Assembly (NCBI RefSeq): GCF_002188635.1
Contig: NZ_NINX01000033.1
Coordinates: 186,001-250,000 of the forward strand
Length of the DNA: 64,000 nt
Source: Pigmentiphaga sp. NML030171
Lineage (GTDB): Bacteria > Pseudomonadota > Gammaproteobacteria > Burkholderiales > Burkholderiaceae_B
Direction: 5' to 3'
In this document: positions 15,500-23,422 of the stretch, in pieces
Numbering within the stretch: the first letter of the stretch is position 1
Layout: each line of letters begins with the position of its first letter
The notes under the pieces: generated by a model
The model's input: only the letters and a program-made list of their open reading frames with translations
Told to the model about the DNA's origin: nothing
The model's database searches: none
Program-made: the position numbers and the translations under genes

Positions 15500-16751
15500 C
15501 GAGCGCTTCGGGGCTTGCGCCCCGCACATGCATCACCGACGACCCCTCGCCCCGGCGAGGGGTTTTGTTTTTGCGCCGCGGCCCGGCGTGGCCCGCTTCG
15601 GGCGGGGGTCCGACATAGCGGGCCCGCGGCCGGATCAGGTGGCCGGACCCGGCCTGCTCCAGCGCGTGGGCCAGCCATCCCACGCAACGTCCCATGGCGA
15701 ACAGCGCCAGGGGCGCGTGCGGCGGCAGGTCGTGCACGTCGGCCAGCACCGCCAGCGCGAAATCGATATTGGGCGATTCGCCCACCAGCCGCTCGACCTG
15801 GCGCGCAAGATGCCGGTAGGCGGCCGGCACGGCCAGGCTATCAAGCAGCGCGGCCGCGCGGGGATCGCCTTCGGGATACAGCGGATGCCCGAAGGCCGGG
15901 AATCCCTGTCCCAGCCGCAGTCGCTCGCGCACCTCGGTCTCCATGTCGCCGCCGGCCGCCGCATCCATCCACGCCTTCAGGGCCATGGGCGCGCGGCCAT
16001 GCAAGGGGCCGGTCAGGGTGGCCAGTCCAGACAGCACGCCCGCCGCCAGGCTCGCGCCGGTCGAGATCGCGACGCGCGCGGCGAAGGTGGAAGCATTGAG
16101 TTCATGGTCCGCCATCAGGCACAGCGCCTGGCGGATGGCGGGCTCGGCGCGCGGCCGCTCCCACGCGGCGGCCACCTGCTCGCTGATGGTGCCGCCCGCG
16201 CGCAGTACCCGCGCGCCGAACATCGCTCCGGCCAGCGTTGCCAGCACGGCCCGCGCCTCGTCCTTCAAGGCCGCGGCCGCCCGGCCATGCGTAGGCAGGT
16301 CGGCGGCGGCGCGCGTGGCCATGGCAACCAGCCCCAGGTGCACGGCGCCGGCTTCGTCCCGTGCCGGCGCCGCGCGCGCACGCGTTCCGGCCATGCCAGG
16401 CGCCGCATCGGCGTCCCACAGCAGCCTGGCCACGTCTTCGAGCTGGCTGCCCCGCGCAAGCTCGACGGCGTCCAGGCCGCGGTACCACAACTGGCCATCC
16501 TGGACGGTGGAAACGGCGGAGGGCAGCACCGGCGCTCCCCATTCCAGCGTCTCGCCCGCGATGGCTTGCGCATTGCGCTGGCCACGCGGCCGGCCCGCCA
16601 TGCGCACCACGTCGTCGCGATGATAGAGGCTGCGGCGCGGGTCCTTGCCGTCGCGCTTGCAGCGGACCTTGCCCCGGCTGACATAGGCATACAGCGTCTG
16701 CGCGCGCACCCCGGTCAGTTCGATCGCTTCCTGCGCCGTCATCCAGGCCAT
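15486..16751 (-). CDS. Citrate synthase-family protein with N-terminal helix-turn-helix
   Basis: 421 residues. Residues 1-60 form a MerR/excisionase-like DNA-binding unit (MTAQEAIELTGVRAQTLYAYVSRGKVRCKR). The rest is a citrate synthase fold with apparent catalytic His in PLHGRAP, His in GFGHPLYPEGD and Asp in PNIDFALAVL. Such fusions could be autoregulated enzymes or metabolite-sensing regulators. Homology ends near RYVGP. The final ~45 residues are read through the terminator of the convergent Bug gene and overlap its stop by 14 bp, so the tail is probably recent extension. The gene is divergent from a plain citrate synthase across an 83-bp promoter with a 12-bp palindrome. Confidence 0.85.
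   Translation of the reverse strand: MAWMTAQEAIELTGVRAQTLYAYVSRGKVRCKRDGKDPRRSLYHRDDVVRMAGRPRGQRNAQAIAGETLEWGAPVLPSAVSTVQDGQLWYRGLDAVELARGSQLEDVARLLWDADAAPGMAGTRARAAPARDEAGAVHLGLVAMATRAAADLPTHGRAAAALKDEARAVLATLAGAMFGARVLRAGGTISEQVAAAWERPRAEPAIRQALCLMADHELNASTFAARVAISTGASLAAGVLSGLATLTGPLHGRAPMALKAWMDAAAGGDMETEVRERLRLGQGFPAFGHPLYPEGDPRAAALLDSLAVPAAYRHLARQVERLVGESPNIDFALAVLADVHDLPPHAPLALFAMGRCVGWLAHALEQAGSGHLIRPRARYVGPPPEAGHAGPRRKNKTPRRGEGSSVMHVRGASPEALVSRR
15543..15572 (+). terminator. Rho-independent terminator after the Bug gene
   Basis: CCCCTCGC pairs with GCGAGGGG around a CCCG loop and is followed by TTTTGTTTTT. It lies 44 bp after the Bug stop codon. On the other strand it falls inside the C-terminal tail of the citrate synthase-like gene. 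Confidence 0.85.
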
Positions 16752-16783
16752 GGCTTGCCTTTATATTGACAAAATAAATCAAG

Positions 16784-16795
16784 ATTGACGTCAAT
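16784..16795. promoter_or_regulatory. 12-bp palindrome in divergent citrate synthase promoter
   Basis: ATTGACGTCAAT is a perfect palindrome in the AT-rich 83-bp gap between the two citrate synthase-type genes. A second TTGAC half occurs 20 bp to the left (16765-16769). The DNA-binding domain of the minus-strand citrate synthase is the obvious candidate ligand. This is an inference. Confidence 0.5.
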
Positions 16796-16834
16796 ACTAT
16801 TGCATACCAACATCCAGCCAGCAACAAGGAGAGC

Positions 16835-17926
16835 ATGATGACGATTGGTCTGGATGATGTGATTGCGGCGGAAACGGTGCTGTCGGACGTGGACGGCCTA
16901 CAGGGCAGGCTGGTCATGCGGGGCCGCTCGCTGGACGACCTTGCCGGGCACGCCGGCTATGAGGCGGTGATGGCGCTGCTGTTCGACGGATTCTTCGAGC
17001 GCGCCCCGGCCTCGTGGCAGGCGGCGCTGGGCGCGGCGCGCCGGGAAGTGTTCGAACATCTGTCCTTCGCCGATCCGGCGTTGGTCGCTCAGGAGCCCAT
17101 CGACGCGATGCGCGCCCTGACCGCCAGGATCGCCGATGGCGACGAACCCGCGACCGCACTGCGGCTGGTGGCGGCACCGGCGGTGTTCACGACCGGCCTG
17201 GTCCGGCTGCGCAACGGCCTGCGTCCCATTGCTCCGGATGCCAGCCTCGGCCACGCCGCCGACATCCTGCGCATGGCCGGACTTCCCGCGGAGCCTCTGC
17301 AGGCCCGCGCGCTGGACACGTACCTGGTTACCGTGGCCGATCATGGCCTGAACGCATCCACGTTCGCGAGCCGGGTCGTCGCATCCACCCGCGCCGGGCT
17401 GGTGTCGTCGGTGCTGGCGGCCATCAGCGCCCTGAAGGGCCCCTTGCACGGCGGCGCGCCCGGACCCGTGCTGGACATGCTCGACGCCATCGGACGAGCG
17501 GACCATGCGCGCGCATGGCTGGAGGCCGCGCTGGACCGCGGGGACAGGCTGATGGGCTTCGGACACCGGGTCTATCGGGTCCGCGATCCGCGCGCCGACG
17601 CGCTCAAGGCCGCCTTGGGCCCGCTGCTCCGGGACGGCCGCGCCGACCGCGAACGCGCCGCGCTCGCGCAGGCGATCGAAGCGGCGGCCCTGGATACGCT
17701 GCGCCGGCGCAAGCCCGGCCGCGCCCTGGAGACGAACGTGGAGTTCTACACCGCGCTGCTGCTGGATGCGCTGGGATTCCAACGCGATACCTTCACCTGC
17801 GTCTTCGCGATGGGGCGCGTCGCCGGATGGATCGCGCATGCGCGCGAGCAGGCCTCGACGGGACGCTTGATCCGCCCGCAGTCCCGCTACGTGGGCCCGC
17901 CGGTAGGCGAGGCGCAAGAACGCTGA
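16835..17926 (+). CDS. Citrate synthase / methylcitrate synthase family protein
   Basis: 363 residues. The family pattern includes GLNASTFASRV, LHGGAPG, GFGHRVYRVRDPR, the region TNVEFYTALLLDALG and the CoA-binding C-terminus LIRPQSRYVGP. In classical citrate synthases the third catalytic residue is Asp in an NVDFY motif. Here it reads NVEFY, a Glu, a variant I believe also occurs in some family members. The reaction is expected to join acetyl- or propionyl-CoA to a 2-oxo acid. AAGGAG lies just before the paired ATGATG start; the second ATG (16838) has better spacing. Divergent from the helix-turn-helix citrate synthase. Confidence 0.85.
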   Translation: MMTIGLDDVIAAETVLSDVDGLQGRLVMRGRSLDDLAGHAGYEAVMALLFDGFFERAPASWQAALGAARREVFEHLSFADPALVAQEPIDAMRALTARIADGDEPATALRLVAAPAVFTTGLVRLRNGLRPIAPDASLGHAADILRMAGLPAEPLQARALDTYLVTVADHGLNASTFASRVVASTRAGLVSSVLAAISALKGPLHGGAPGPVLDMLDAIGRADHARAWLEAALDRGDRLMGFGHRVYRVRDPRADALKAALGPLLRDGRADRERAALAQAIEAAALDTLRRRKPGRALETNVEFYTALLLDALGFQRDTFTCVFAMGRVAGWIAHAREQASTGRLIRPQSRYVGPPVGEAQER

Positions 17927-17996
17927 CGCATGGACGTCGCGGCTCCTCGTCTCGCGCATCCTGGTGGGTTGGGGTAGACTCGGCCATTTTGCCCAG

Positions 17997-18014
17997 CCGT
18001 TCCGCAAGGAACGG
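17997..18014 (+). promoter_or_regulatory. GNRA-type hairpin in speD-speE leader
   Basis: CCGTTCC pairs with GGAACGG around a GCAA tetraloop about 100 nt upstream of the fusion gene. It lies in a 184-bp region (17927-18110) with no other coding signal. It could be part of a 5' leader structure. No known riboswitch is recognised. Confidence 0.35.
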
Positions 18015-18110
18015 GCCGTTGTCACTCGAATCGGAGGCCGTTGGTCTTCCGGGCTTTCGTTGTGCCCATCCCCTTGGTCGCAAGACTCTTTTCCAAGGAG
18101 CATCGACACC

Positions 18111-19349
18111 ATGCAAGGCCTGCACCTTACCGCAGATCTTTATCACTGCGCCTGCGAGTCCGCCCTGATGACGGACTCCGACACGCTGGCGCGCCTTTGC
18201 CGCCGCCACACGCTCGAAGCCGGCCTTACGCTGGTCGACGAAAAGTGGCACACCTTCCCCGACTTCCAGGGCCAGCCCGGCGGCGTGACGGGCATGCTGC
18301 TGCTGGCCGAATCGCACCTGGCCGTCCATACCTGGCCGGAACGAAACGGCGTGACGCTGGACGTCTATGTCTGCAACTTCCAGGAAGACAATTCGCGCAA
18401 GGCCGAGGCCCTCATGAAGGCCATCGTGGAAGCCTTCCGGCCGAGCGACATGCAGCGCCAGCATCTGAACCGCGGCGACGTCGACGGGCCCGCGGACGCG
18501 GGCGAACTGGTGCTCGAGGACGTGGCCGGCCAGGCGTACTTCGGCTTCCGGTTCGAGCGCCGCATCCTCAACCGTCAGACCGCGTACCAAAGACTGGAAC
18601 TGCTGGAGTCGGCAACGCTGGGCCGCACCCTGCGACTGGACGGACGCTACATGACGTCCGAGGCCGAGGAATTCTTCTATCACGAAGCCCTGGTGCATCC
18701 GGCCGCCACGGCGCATCCCGCGCCCCGGAACGCCCTCATCATAGGCGGAGGCGACGGCGGCGCGCTGGAGGAATTGCTCAAGCACCGCGGCATCGAACGC
18801 GTCACGCTGGTCGACCTGGACGGCGAGGTCATCGACGCGGCACGCCGCTACCTCGAGAAGATCCATCGGGGCGCCCTGGACGATCCACGCGCCACGGTAC
18901 TGGTCGAGGACGGCGTTGCCTTTCTCGCACGCACGTCCGACCGCTACGACCTGATCCTGCTGGACCTGACCGATCCGGACACGCCGGCCGGCCCGCTCTA
19001 CACGCCCGGATTCTTCCGCCGTTGCAAGCACGCCCTCGCGCCCGGGGGGGCGCTGGTGCTGCACATGGGCTCGCCCTTCCACCAGCCCGAGCAGGTTCGC
19101 GAGCTTTGCGGCACGCTGCGCGGCCAGTTCGCGCACGTGCGGCCCTACGGCGTGCACATCCCGTTGTACGGCACGTACTGGGGCCTGGCGGTGGCGTCGG
19201 ATGCGCTGGACCCGGACACGGTGCCGGGCGAGACGATCCACGCCCGCCTGGAGGAACGCCGGATCGGCGACCTGGAGTACTACAACGCGCGGGTGCACGG
19301 CGCGCTGTTCGCGCTGCCGAACTTCTACCGCCGGCTTACCGCGAACTGA
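18111..19349 (+). CDS. S-adenosylmethionine decarboxylase - spermidine synthase fusion (SpeD-SpeE)
   Basis: 412 residues from the ATG at 18111, with AAGGAG ten bases upstream. Residues 1-125 are a class 1B SpeD. The self-cleavage Ser68 (AESHLAVHTWPE) gives the pyruvoyl group. His73 and Cys88 keep the +5 and +20 spacing of Ser63/His68/Cys83 in the Thermotoga enzyme. Residues ~130-412 are a SpeE aminopropyltransferase with EEFFYHEALVHP, GGGDGGALEELL and LLDLTDPDTPAGPLY. Together they would make decarboxylated SAM and transfer its aminopropyl group to putrescine. SpeD can also have neofunctionalised as an ornithine or arginine decarboxylase. It is monocistronic, with a Bug operon convergent on it. 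Confidence 0.92.
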   Translation: MQGLHLTADLYHCACESALMTDSDTLARLCRRHTLEAGLTLVDEKWHTFPDFQGQPGGVTGMLLLAESHLAVHTWPERNGVTLDVYVCNFQEDNSRKAEALMKAIVEAFRPSDMQRQHLNRGDVDGPADAGELVLEDVAGQAYFGFRFERRILNRQTAYQRLELLESATLGRTLRLDGRYMTSEAEEFFYHEALVHPAATAHPAPRNALIIGGGDGGALEELLKHRGIERVTLVDLDGEVIDAARRYLEKIHRGALDDPRATVLVEDGVAFLARTSDRYDLILLDLTDPDTPAGPLYTPGFFRRCKHALAPGGALVLHMGSPFHQPEQVRELCGTLRGQFAHVRPYGVHIPLYGTYWGLAVASDALDPDTVPGETIHARLEERRIGDLEYYNARVHGALFALPNFYRRLTAN

Positions 19350-19367
19350 GCCGCGCGCTGGCGCCCG

Positions 19368-20342
19368 TCATTGCTTGACCCACCCCGAGGCGGCAATGAT
19401 GGGCTCCCATTGCTCCAGCTCCGCCGCAATGCGCTGCCGCAAGGCCGACGGCGAGCCCGGCCGGGGATCGAACACCACCGCCGCCATGCGCTCGCGCACC
19501 TTGGGCACGTCCAGCGCCTTGTTCAACGCGGCGTTGTAGCGGGCGATCAGGGGTTGCGGCGTTCCGGCCGGCGCGAACAGGCCGACCCAGAAATCCAGCC
19601 GCAGCGGATAGCCCGACTCGGCGGCCGTGGGGATCTCGGACAGCAGCCCGGAGCGGCGCTCGCCCGTCACGGCGATCACGCGCAGCTTGCCGGCGCGATG
19701 GAACTCCAGGAAATCGCCCAGCGCCGTGATGCCCGCCGCGATGTGCCCGCCGGCCAGGTCCTGGACCATGGGCACCGAACCGCGATAGGGCACCGCGGAC
19801 AGCGGCAGTTTCTGCGACCTCGCCAGCGCGTCCAGCTGGAATTGCGGCTTGCTGCCAGGCGCGGACACGCCCACGCCGCCCGACGCCGGATGGGCCTGCA
19901 CGTAGCGCATCAGGCCGGGCAAGTCCTTGATGCCGCTAGCCTGGCTGACGGCCAGCGCGCCCGCGTAGTCGGCCACCATGCCGACCGGCGCGAAATCCGT
20001 CCGGCTGTCGAAGCCGGGCCTGGCCACGGTCAGTGGCACGATGACGGCGGTGTGGTCGGGCGCGACCATCAGCGTGCGGCCATCCGGCGCGGCACGCTTG
20101 AGCGCCTGGGCCGCCAGTTGTCCGCCGGCGCCGGCCAGGGTCTCGACCACCACGGGCACTCCCAGGTCGCCCTGCATCTGCTCGGCCACCAGCCGCGCGA
20201 CCACGTCTATGGTGCCGCCGGCGGGAAAGCCGACCAGTATCCTGACCGGCCCCGGCACCTCGGGGCCGGCGGCCGCGACGGCGCAAGGCAGCGCCAGCAG
20301 GGTCGTGGCAAGCAGGTGACGCAATGCGCGCAGCGATTTCAT
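19368..20342 (-). CDS. Bug/TctC-family periplasmic solute receptor
   Basis: 324 residues from the ATG at 20342; the open frame reaches 20441 but the signal peptide begins MKSLRALRHLL. Signal cleavage is expected after LPCAVAAAG. The core has ILVGFPAGGTIDVVAR, VVVETLAGAGGQLA, RAAPDGRTLMVAP and SAVPYRGS. These are more divergent than in the other Bugs here, with Gly-Arg replacing the usual GYT. The start overlaps the stop of the upstream uncharacterised gene by 4 bp, implying coupled translation. No transport permease is adjacent. Confidence 0.9.
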   Translation of the reverse strand: MKSLRALRHLLATTLLALPCAVAAAGPEVPGPVRILVGFPAGGTIDVVARLVAEQMQGDLGVPVVVETLAGAGGQLAAQALKRAAPDGRTLMVAPDHTAVIVPLTVARPGFDSRTDFAPVGMVADYAGALAVSQASGIKDLPGLMRYVQAHPASGGVGVSAPGSKPQFQLDALARSQKLPLSAVPYRGSVPMVQDLAGGHIAAGITALGDFLEFHRAGKLRVIAVTGERRSGLLSEIPTAAESGYPLRLDFWVGLFAPAGTPQPLIARYNAALNKALDVPKVRERMAAVVFDPRPGSPSALRQRIAAELEQWEPIIAASGWVKQ

Positions 20343-21109
20343 GAGGCACTCCGGGTGGATGACAGCAGCACCTGGCGCGACACGCGCCGGGCATCGACTT
20401 CTATCTCGATGTCGCGCACCGGCGGCCGTACCCAGTGCCATTCCAGCCCGCCCGCCAGCAGGCCGCGGCGCGCGAACTCCGACGCGATGGCCGGATACAG
20501 GTCATGGACGGTGTACAGGTTCATGCCCGTGACATCGTGCGCCGACATCCCCAGCGCGTCGAATCGCGATTGCAGGTCGCCCAGCGCGAAGCGCAGCTTG
20601 TCGAGCAACGCGTCGGGCGAGGTTTCCCCCAGCCGCACGATGCTTGCGCGGTAGTTGGGCCGGTCCGGGCATTCGGCCGCGCCCGAGGTCACGAAGTCGG
20701 GCGGACCCTCCGTTTGCGCGGGCACGGTATAGCTGAACGCGTAGAAACCCGGTTCGGCGGGCGCATCGGCCTCCGGTATCAGGTTGCAGCGCGCGACGGG
20801 ATTGGCCTCGTCCTTGAAAAGCCCCCATTCGGCCAGCGGCTGCACGTAGCGGCGATTGAAGGCGATGAACTCGGGCTCGCTCATGGGCGCGGGCGAGCGC
20901 AGTTCGCAGGCGCAGAGCGCGGCAGGCGGCCGGCCCACGGCGGCCAGGTGGTCGCGGATGCGGGCGAAGCCCTCGGCCAGCGGCACCGGCCGGGCAAAGC
21001 GCGCACGCTCGATGACATGGCCCGCGTCGGCGATGACGGCGGCGCTGTACTGGAATCCCCCTGGCAGGTAGCGATAGTTGCCGGGAGCGAATGCAATGAG
21101 TTCCGCCAT
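20339..21109 (-). CDS. Uncharacterised 256-residue protein, weakly RidA-like
   Basis: I do not recognise a named family. The protein begins MAELIAFAPGNYRYLPGGFQYS. It contains FARIRDHLAAVGRPPAALCACELRSP followed by EFIAFNRRYVQPLAEW, which is loosely reminiscent of RidA/YjgF subunits (GQYS, then ...FNRRYVQPL). A Cys-containing segment (SGAAECPDRPNYRASIVR) follows. No signal peptide or membrane segment is seen, so it is probably cytoplasmic. It is translationally coupled (ATGA) to the downstream Bug receptor and lies below a MarR gene on the same strand. Co-occurrence with a receptor suggests it processes the imported compound. Confidence 0.7.
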   Translation of the reverse strand: MAELIAFAPGNYRYLPGGFQYSAAVIADAGHVIERARFARPVPLAEGFARIRDHLAAVGRPPAALCACELRSPAPMSEPEFIAFNRRYVQPLAEWGLFKDEANPVARCNLIPEADAPAEPGFYAFSYTVPAQTEGPPDFVTSGAAECPDRPNYRASIVRLGETSPDALLDKLRFALGDLQSRFDALGMSAHDVTGMNLYTVHDLYPAIASEFARRGLLAGGLEWHWVRPPVRDIEIEVDARRVSRQVLLSSTRSAS

Positions 21110-21204
21110 GGATGCGAGCCCTTCGTCGAAGACATGCGATGCCGCATTTAATACGAATACGTAGTTTCTTGCGATCAGGAAAATCCCGGAAACGCCGGCG
21201 GCTG

Positions 21205-21639
21205 CTAGTCATCGAAACCCAGCATCTTGCGCAGCAGGGCGGTAAGCTGTTCGCGTTCGTCCTTGTCCAGCCGCTGGGCCAGCCGGGCCTGGTAGCGGGG
21301 CGCGACCGCGACCGAGGCCGCCATGACCTCGCGGCCGGTTTCCGTCAGGTCCAGGCAGAAGGTTCGCCGGTCGGTTTCCGAGCGGCGGCGGACCAGGTAG
21401 CCCTTGGCGGCGGTGCGCGCCACGAGATCGCTGCACGTGTTCAAGTCCAGCCCGATGGCCTGCGCGACCTGGCTTTGCGAGGCGCCGGGCATCTGGTGGA
21501 CGGCCACCAGCAGCGCCATCTGGCGTGACGTCGCGCCCTCGTCGGACATGCTGGCGAACAGCGCCTCGGCCTCGAAATGGGCGCGGCGCAGCAGATGGGG
21601 GAGATGGCGGCGCAGGTCGAAATGCTTGGGGGATTTCAG
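21205..21639 (-). CDS. MarR-family transcriptional regulator, probable CTG start
   Basis: The first ATG (21549) would give only 114 residues and cut off helix 1 of the MarR fold. The frame continues upstream as KSPKHFDLRRHLPHLLRRAHFEAEALFAS, typical MarR sequence. The only plausible initiation codon there is CTG at 21639, preceded by GGAGG with six bases of spacing, giving 144 residues. The winged helix has QSQVAQAIGLDLNTCSDLVART and the wing RRSETDRRTFCLDLT. It lies 95 bp upstream of the uncharacterised gene and Bug on the same strand and probably represses that operon in response to a phenolic or acid ligand. Confidence 0.82.
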   Translation of the reverse strand: MKSPKHFDLRRHLPHLLRRAHFEAEALFASMSDEGATSRQMALLVAVHQMPGASQSQVAQAIGLDLNTCSDLVARTAAKGYLVRRRSETDRRTFCLDLTETGREVMAASVAVAPRYQARLAQRLDKDEREQLTALLRKMLGFDD

Positions 21640-21700
21640 GGCGGGCCTCCGGGTGGCAATGCGCAGGCATTGTAGAGGACGGGTCCGGGCGTTCGCGCCG

Positions 21701-22645
21701 TCATGCCGCGCGCCATGGCGGCCGGGGCCGGAAGGCCTTCTTCAGCATGTCGACGAACAAGCGGGCCCGTGCCGAGGCGATGCGCGACTGCGGCACCAGC
21801 GCCGTCACGTCGGCGTCGGGCAGCCGATGACGCGGCAGCAACGCCACCAGCGATCCGTCGGCCACCGCGGAGGCGACGTCCCATTCCGAGCGCACCATGA
21901 TGCCCCGCCCGGCCAGGCACCACTGGCGGATGACTTCGCCGTCGTTGCTTTCCATGGCCGGATGCACGCGCACCGTGTGCAGGCGGGGTTCGCCCCTGCC
22001 TTCGCGCTGGGTGAAGCGCCACAACGTCACGTCCTCGTCGTTCTCGCGCAGCACCAGGCAGGCGTGGCGCGCCAGGTCGGCAGGACTGTCGATGGGGGGC
22101 GCGCCGCGCAGATAGGCCGGCGCGGCGCACAGGATGCGCCGGTTGGGCGCGAGGCGGTGCGCCACCCAGCGCGAATCGGGCATCTCGCCGATGCTGACCA
22201 GCACATCGAAGGCATCGCGTCCGTGCACGGGCTGGCTGGGCAGCATGAGGTTGTCGGACAGAAAGAGCTGGACCTCGACCTGCGGATGGCTGGCTCGAAA
22301 CGCATCCAGCAGCGGCGCGAGATGCCGGCGGCCGAAACCGAACGGCCCATGCACCTTCAGCTTGCCCGCCACCACCTGGCTGCGCTGCTGCAAGGCTTCC
22401 TCGATGGCCTGCATGCGTTCGATGACTCCGGTGGCATGCTGGGCCAGCAGGTGTCCCTCGTGCGTCAGCTGCAGGCGGCGCGTGGTGCGCATTGCCAGCC
22501 GCACGCCCAGCCGCGCCTCGAGCTGGCCGAGGCGCTTGGTGACCGCGGGCGGAGTGACGTTCTCCTCGCGCGCCAGGGCGGCCAGGCTGCCTACCCGGTC
22601 CAGCGCCAGGACGAAGCGCAGGTCGTCGATGTCCAGCTTCATCAT
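21701..22645 (-). CDS. LysR-family transcriptional regulator
   Basis: 314 residues. The N-terminal helix-turn-helix (about 3-62) includes LAALAREENVTPPAVTKRLGQLEARLG. The periplasmic-binding-like effector domain spans about 90-300. It is divergent from the HAD-Bug-PLP enzyme-RidA operon, with 96 bp between starts. That gap carries the direct repeat CATTAACC at 22643-22650 and 22677-22684, a possible recognition element. It may begin at either of two adjacent ATGs. Most likely it regulates the divergent operon. Confidence 0.9.
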   Translation of the reverse strand: MMKLDIDDLRFVLALDRVGSLAALAREENVTPPAVTKRLGQLEARLGVRLAMRTTRRLQLTHEGHLLAQHATGVIERMQAIEEALQQRSQVVAGKLKVHGPFGFGRRHLAPLLDAFRASHPQVEVQLFLSDNLMLPSQPVHGRDAFDVLVSIGEMPDSRWVAHRLAPNRRILCAAPAYLRGAPPIDSPADLARHACLVLRENDEDVTLWRFTQREGRGEPRLHTVRVHPAMESNDGEVIRQWCLAGRGIMVRSEWDVASAVADGSLVALLPRHRLPDADVTALVPQSRIASARARLFVDMLKKAFRPRPPWRAA

Positions 22646-22741
22646 TAACCTTTTGGTGAATGAAGAAATTCTATTCCATTAACCACAGATGACCTTGGGG
22701 CTCCTACACTGGCCATCACTCACCGACCTTGCCCGACTGCC

Positions 22742-23380
22742 ATGACCCGCCAATACGACTTCGTCCTGTTCGACCTGCTGACCGCGCTGCTGGACTCCTG
22801 GACGCTGTGGAACAGCGCCGCCGGCGGCGAGGAAGCGGGCCGCGCCTGGCGCGCCGCCTACCTGAAGCGAACCTATGCCTGCGGCGCCTACCGTCCCTAC
22901 GAAACCCTGGTGCGGGAAGCCGCGGCCGAGACCGGCCTGCCGCTGGCCGTCGCCGACGCGCTGGAGGAACGCTGGTCCGAACTCGCCCCCTGGGACGGCG
23001 TGGCGACGGTGCTGGAAAGCCTGCGCGGCACGCACCGCCTGGGCGTGGTGACCAATTGCTCGGAACGGCTGGGCCACCTGGCCGCCGGCCTCCTGAACGT
23101 TCCCATGGACGTGGTCGTGACCTCGGAACGGGCCGGTTACTACAAGCCCGATCCCCGCCCCTACCGCATGGCGTTGCAGGAACTGGGCGCCCGGCCCGGC
23201 AACACGCTATTCGTGGCCGGGTCGGGCTACGACCTCTTCGGCACCTCGGCTGTCGGCATGGACACCTTCTGGCACAACCGCGTAGGCCTGGCGCTGCCCG
23301 ACGGCGCGCCGGCCGCGCGCCAGGAAGCGCACGGCATCCTGCCGGTGCTGGAACTCGCCAACAGCCCCCGGCGCGGCTGA
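22742..23380 (+). CDS. HAD-superfamily hydrolase (haloacid dehalogenase-type motif I)
   Basis: 212 residues. Motif I is FDLLTALLD with nucleophile Asp11. The second Asp of phosphatase-type DxD motifs is Leu13, a pattern nearer to L-2-haloacid dehalogenases than to phosphatases. Motif II is VVTNCSE, motif III YYKPDPRPY with Lys, and motif IV GSGYDLFGTSAVGMDTFWHNR with its acidic residue. It is cytoplasmic and first in the operon with a Bug receptor, a type III PLP enzyme and RidA. The role could be dehalogenation or cleavage of an imported substituted acid. Not resolved. Confidence 0.85.
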   Translation: MTRQYDFVLFDLLTALLDSWTLWNSAAGGEEAGRAWRAAYLKRTYACGAYRPYETLVREAAAETGLPLAVADALEERWSELAPWDGVATVLESLRGTHRLGVVTNCSERLGHLAAGLLNVPMDVVVTSERAGYYKPDPRPYRMALQELGARPGNTLFVAGSGYDLFGTSAVGMDTFWHNRVGLALPDGAPAARQEAHGILPVLELANSPRRG

Positions 23381-23422
23381 CAACCCCAACGCCGCCGGAC
23401 CTTTCCCCTTCCAGGAGTCCCC

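Noticed and set aside
17927-18110. Known SAM or polyamine riboswitch upstream of the SpeD-SpeE fusion
   Set aside because: Only one short hairpin was found, and no described riboswitch consensus could be matched by eye.
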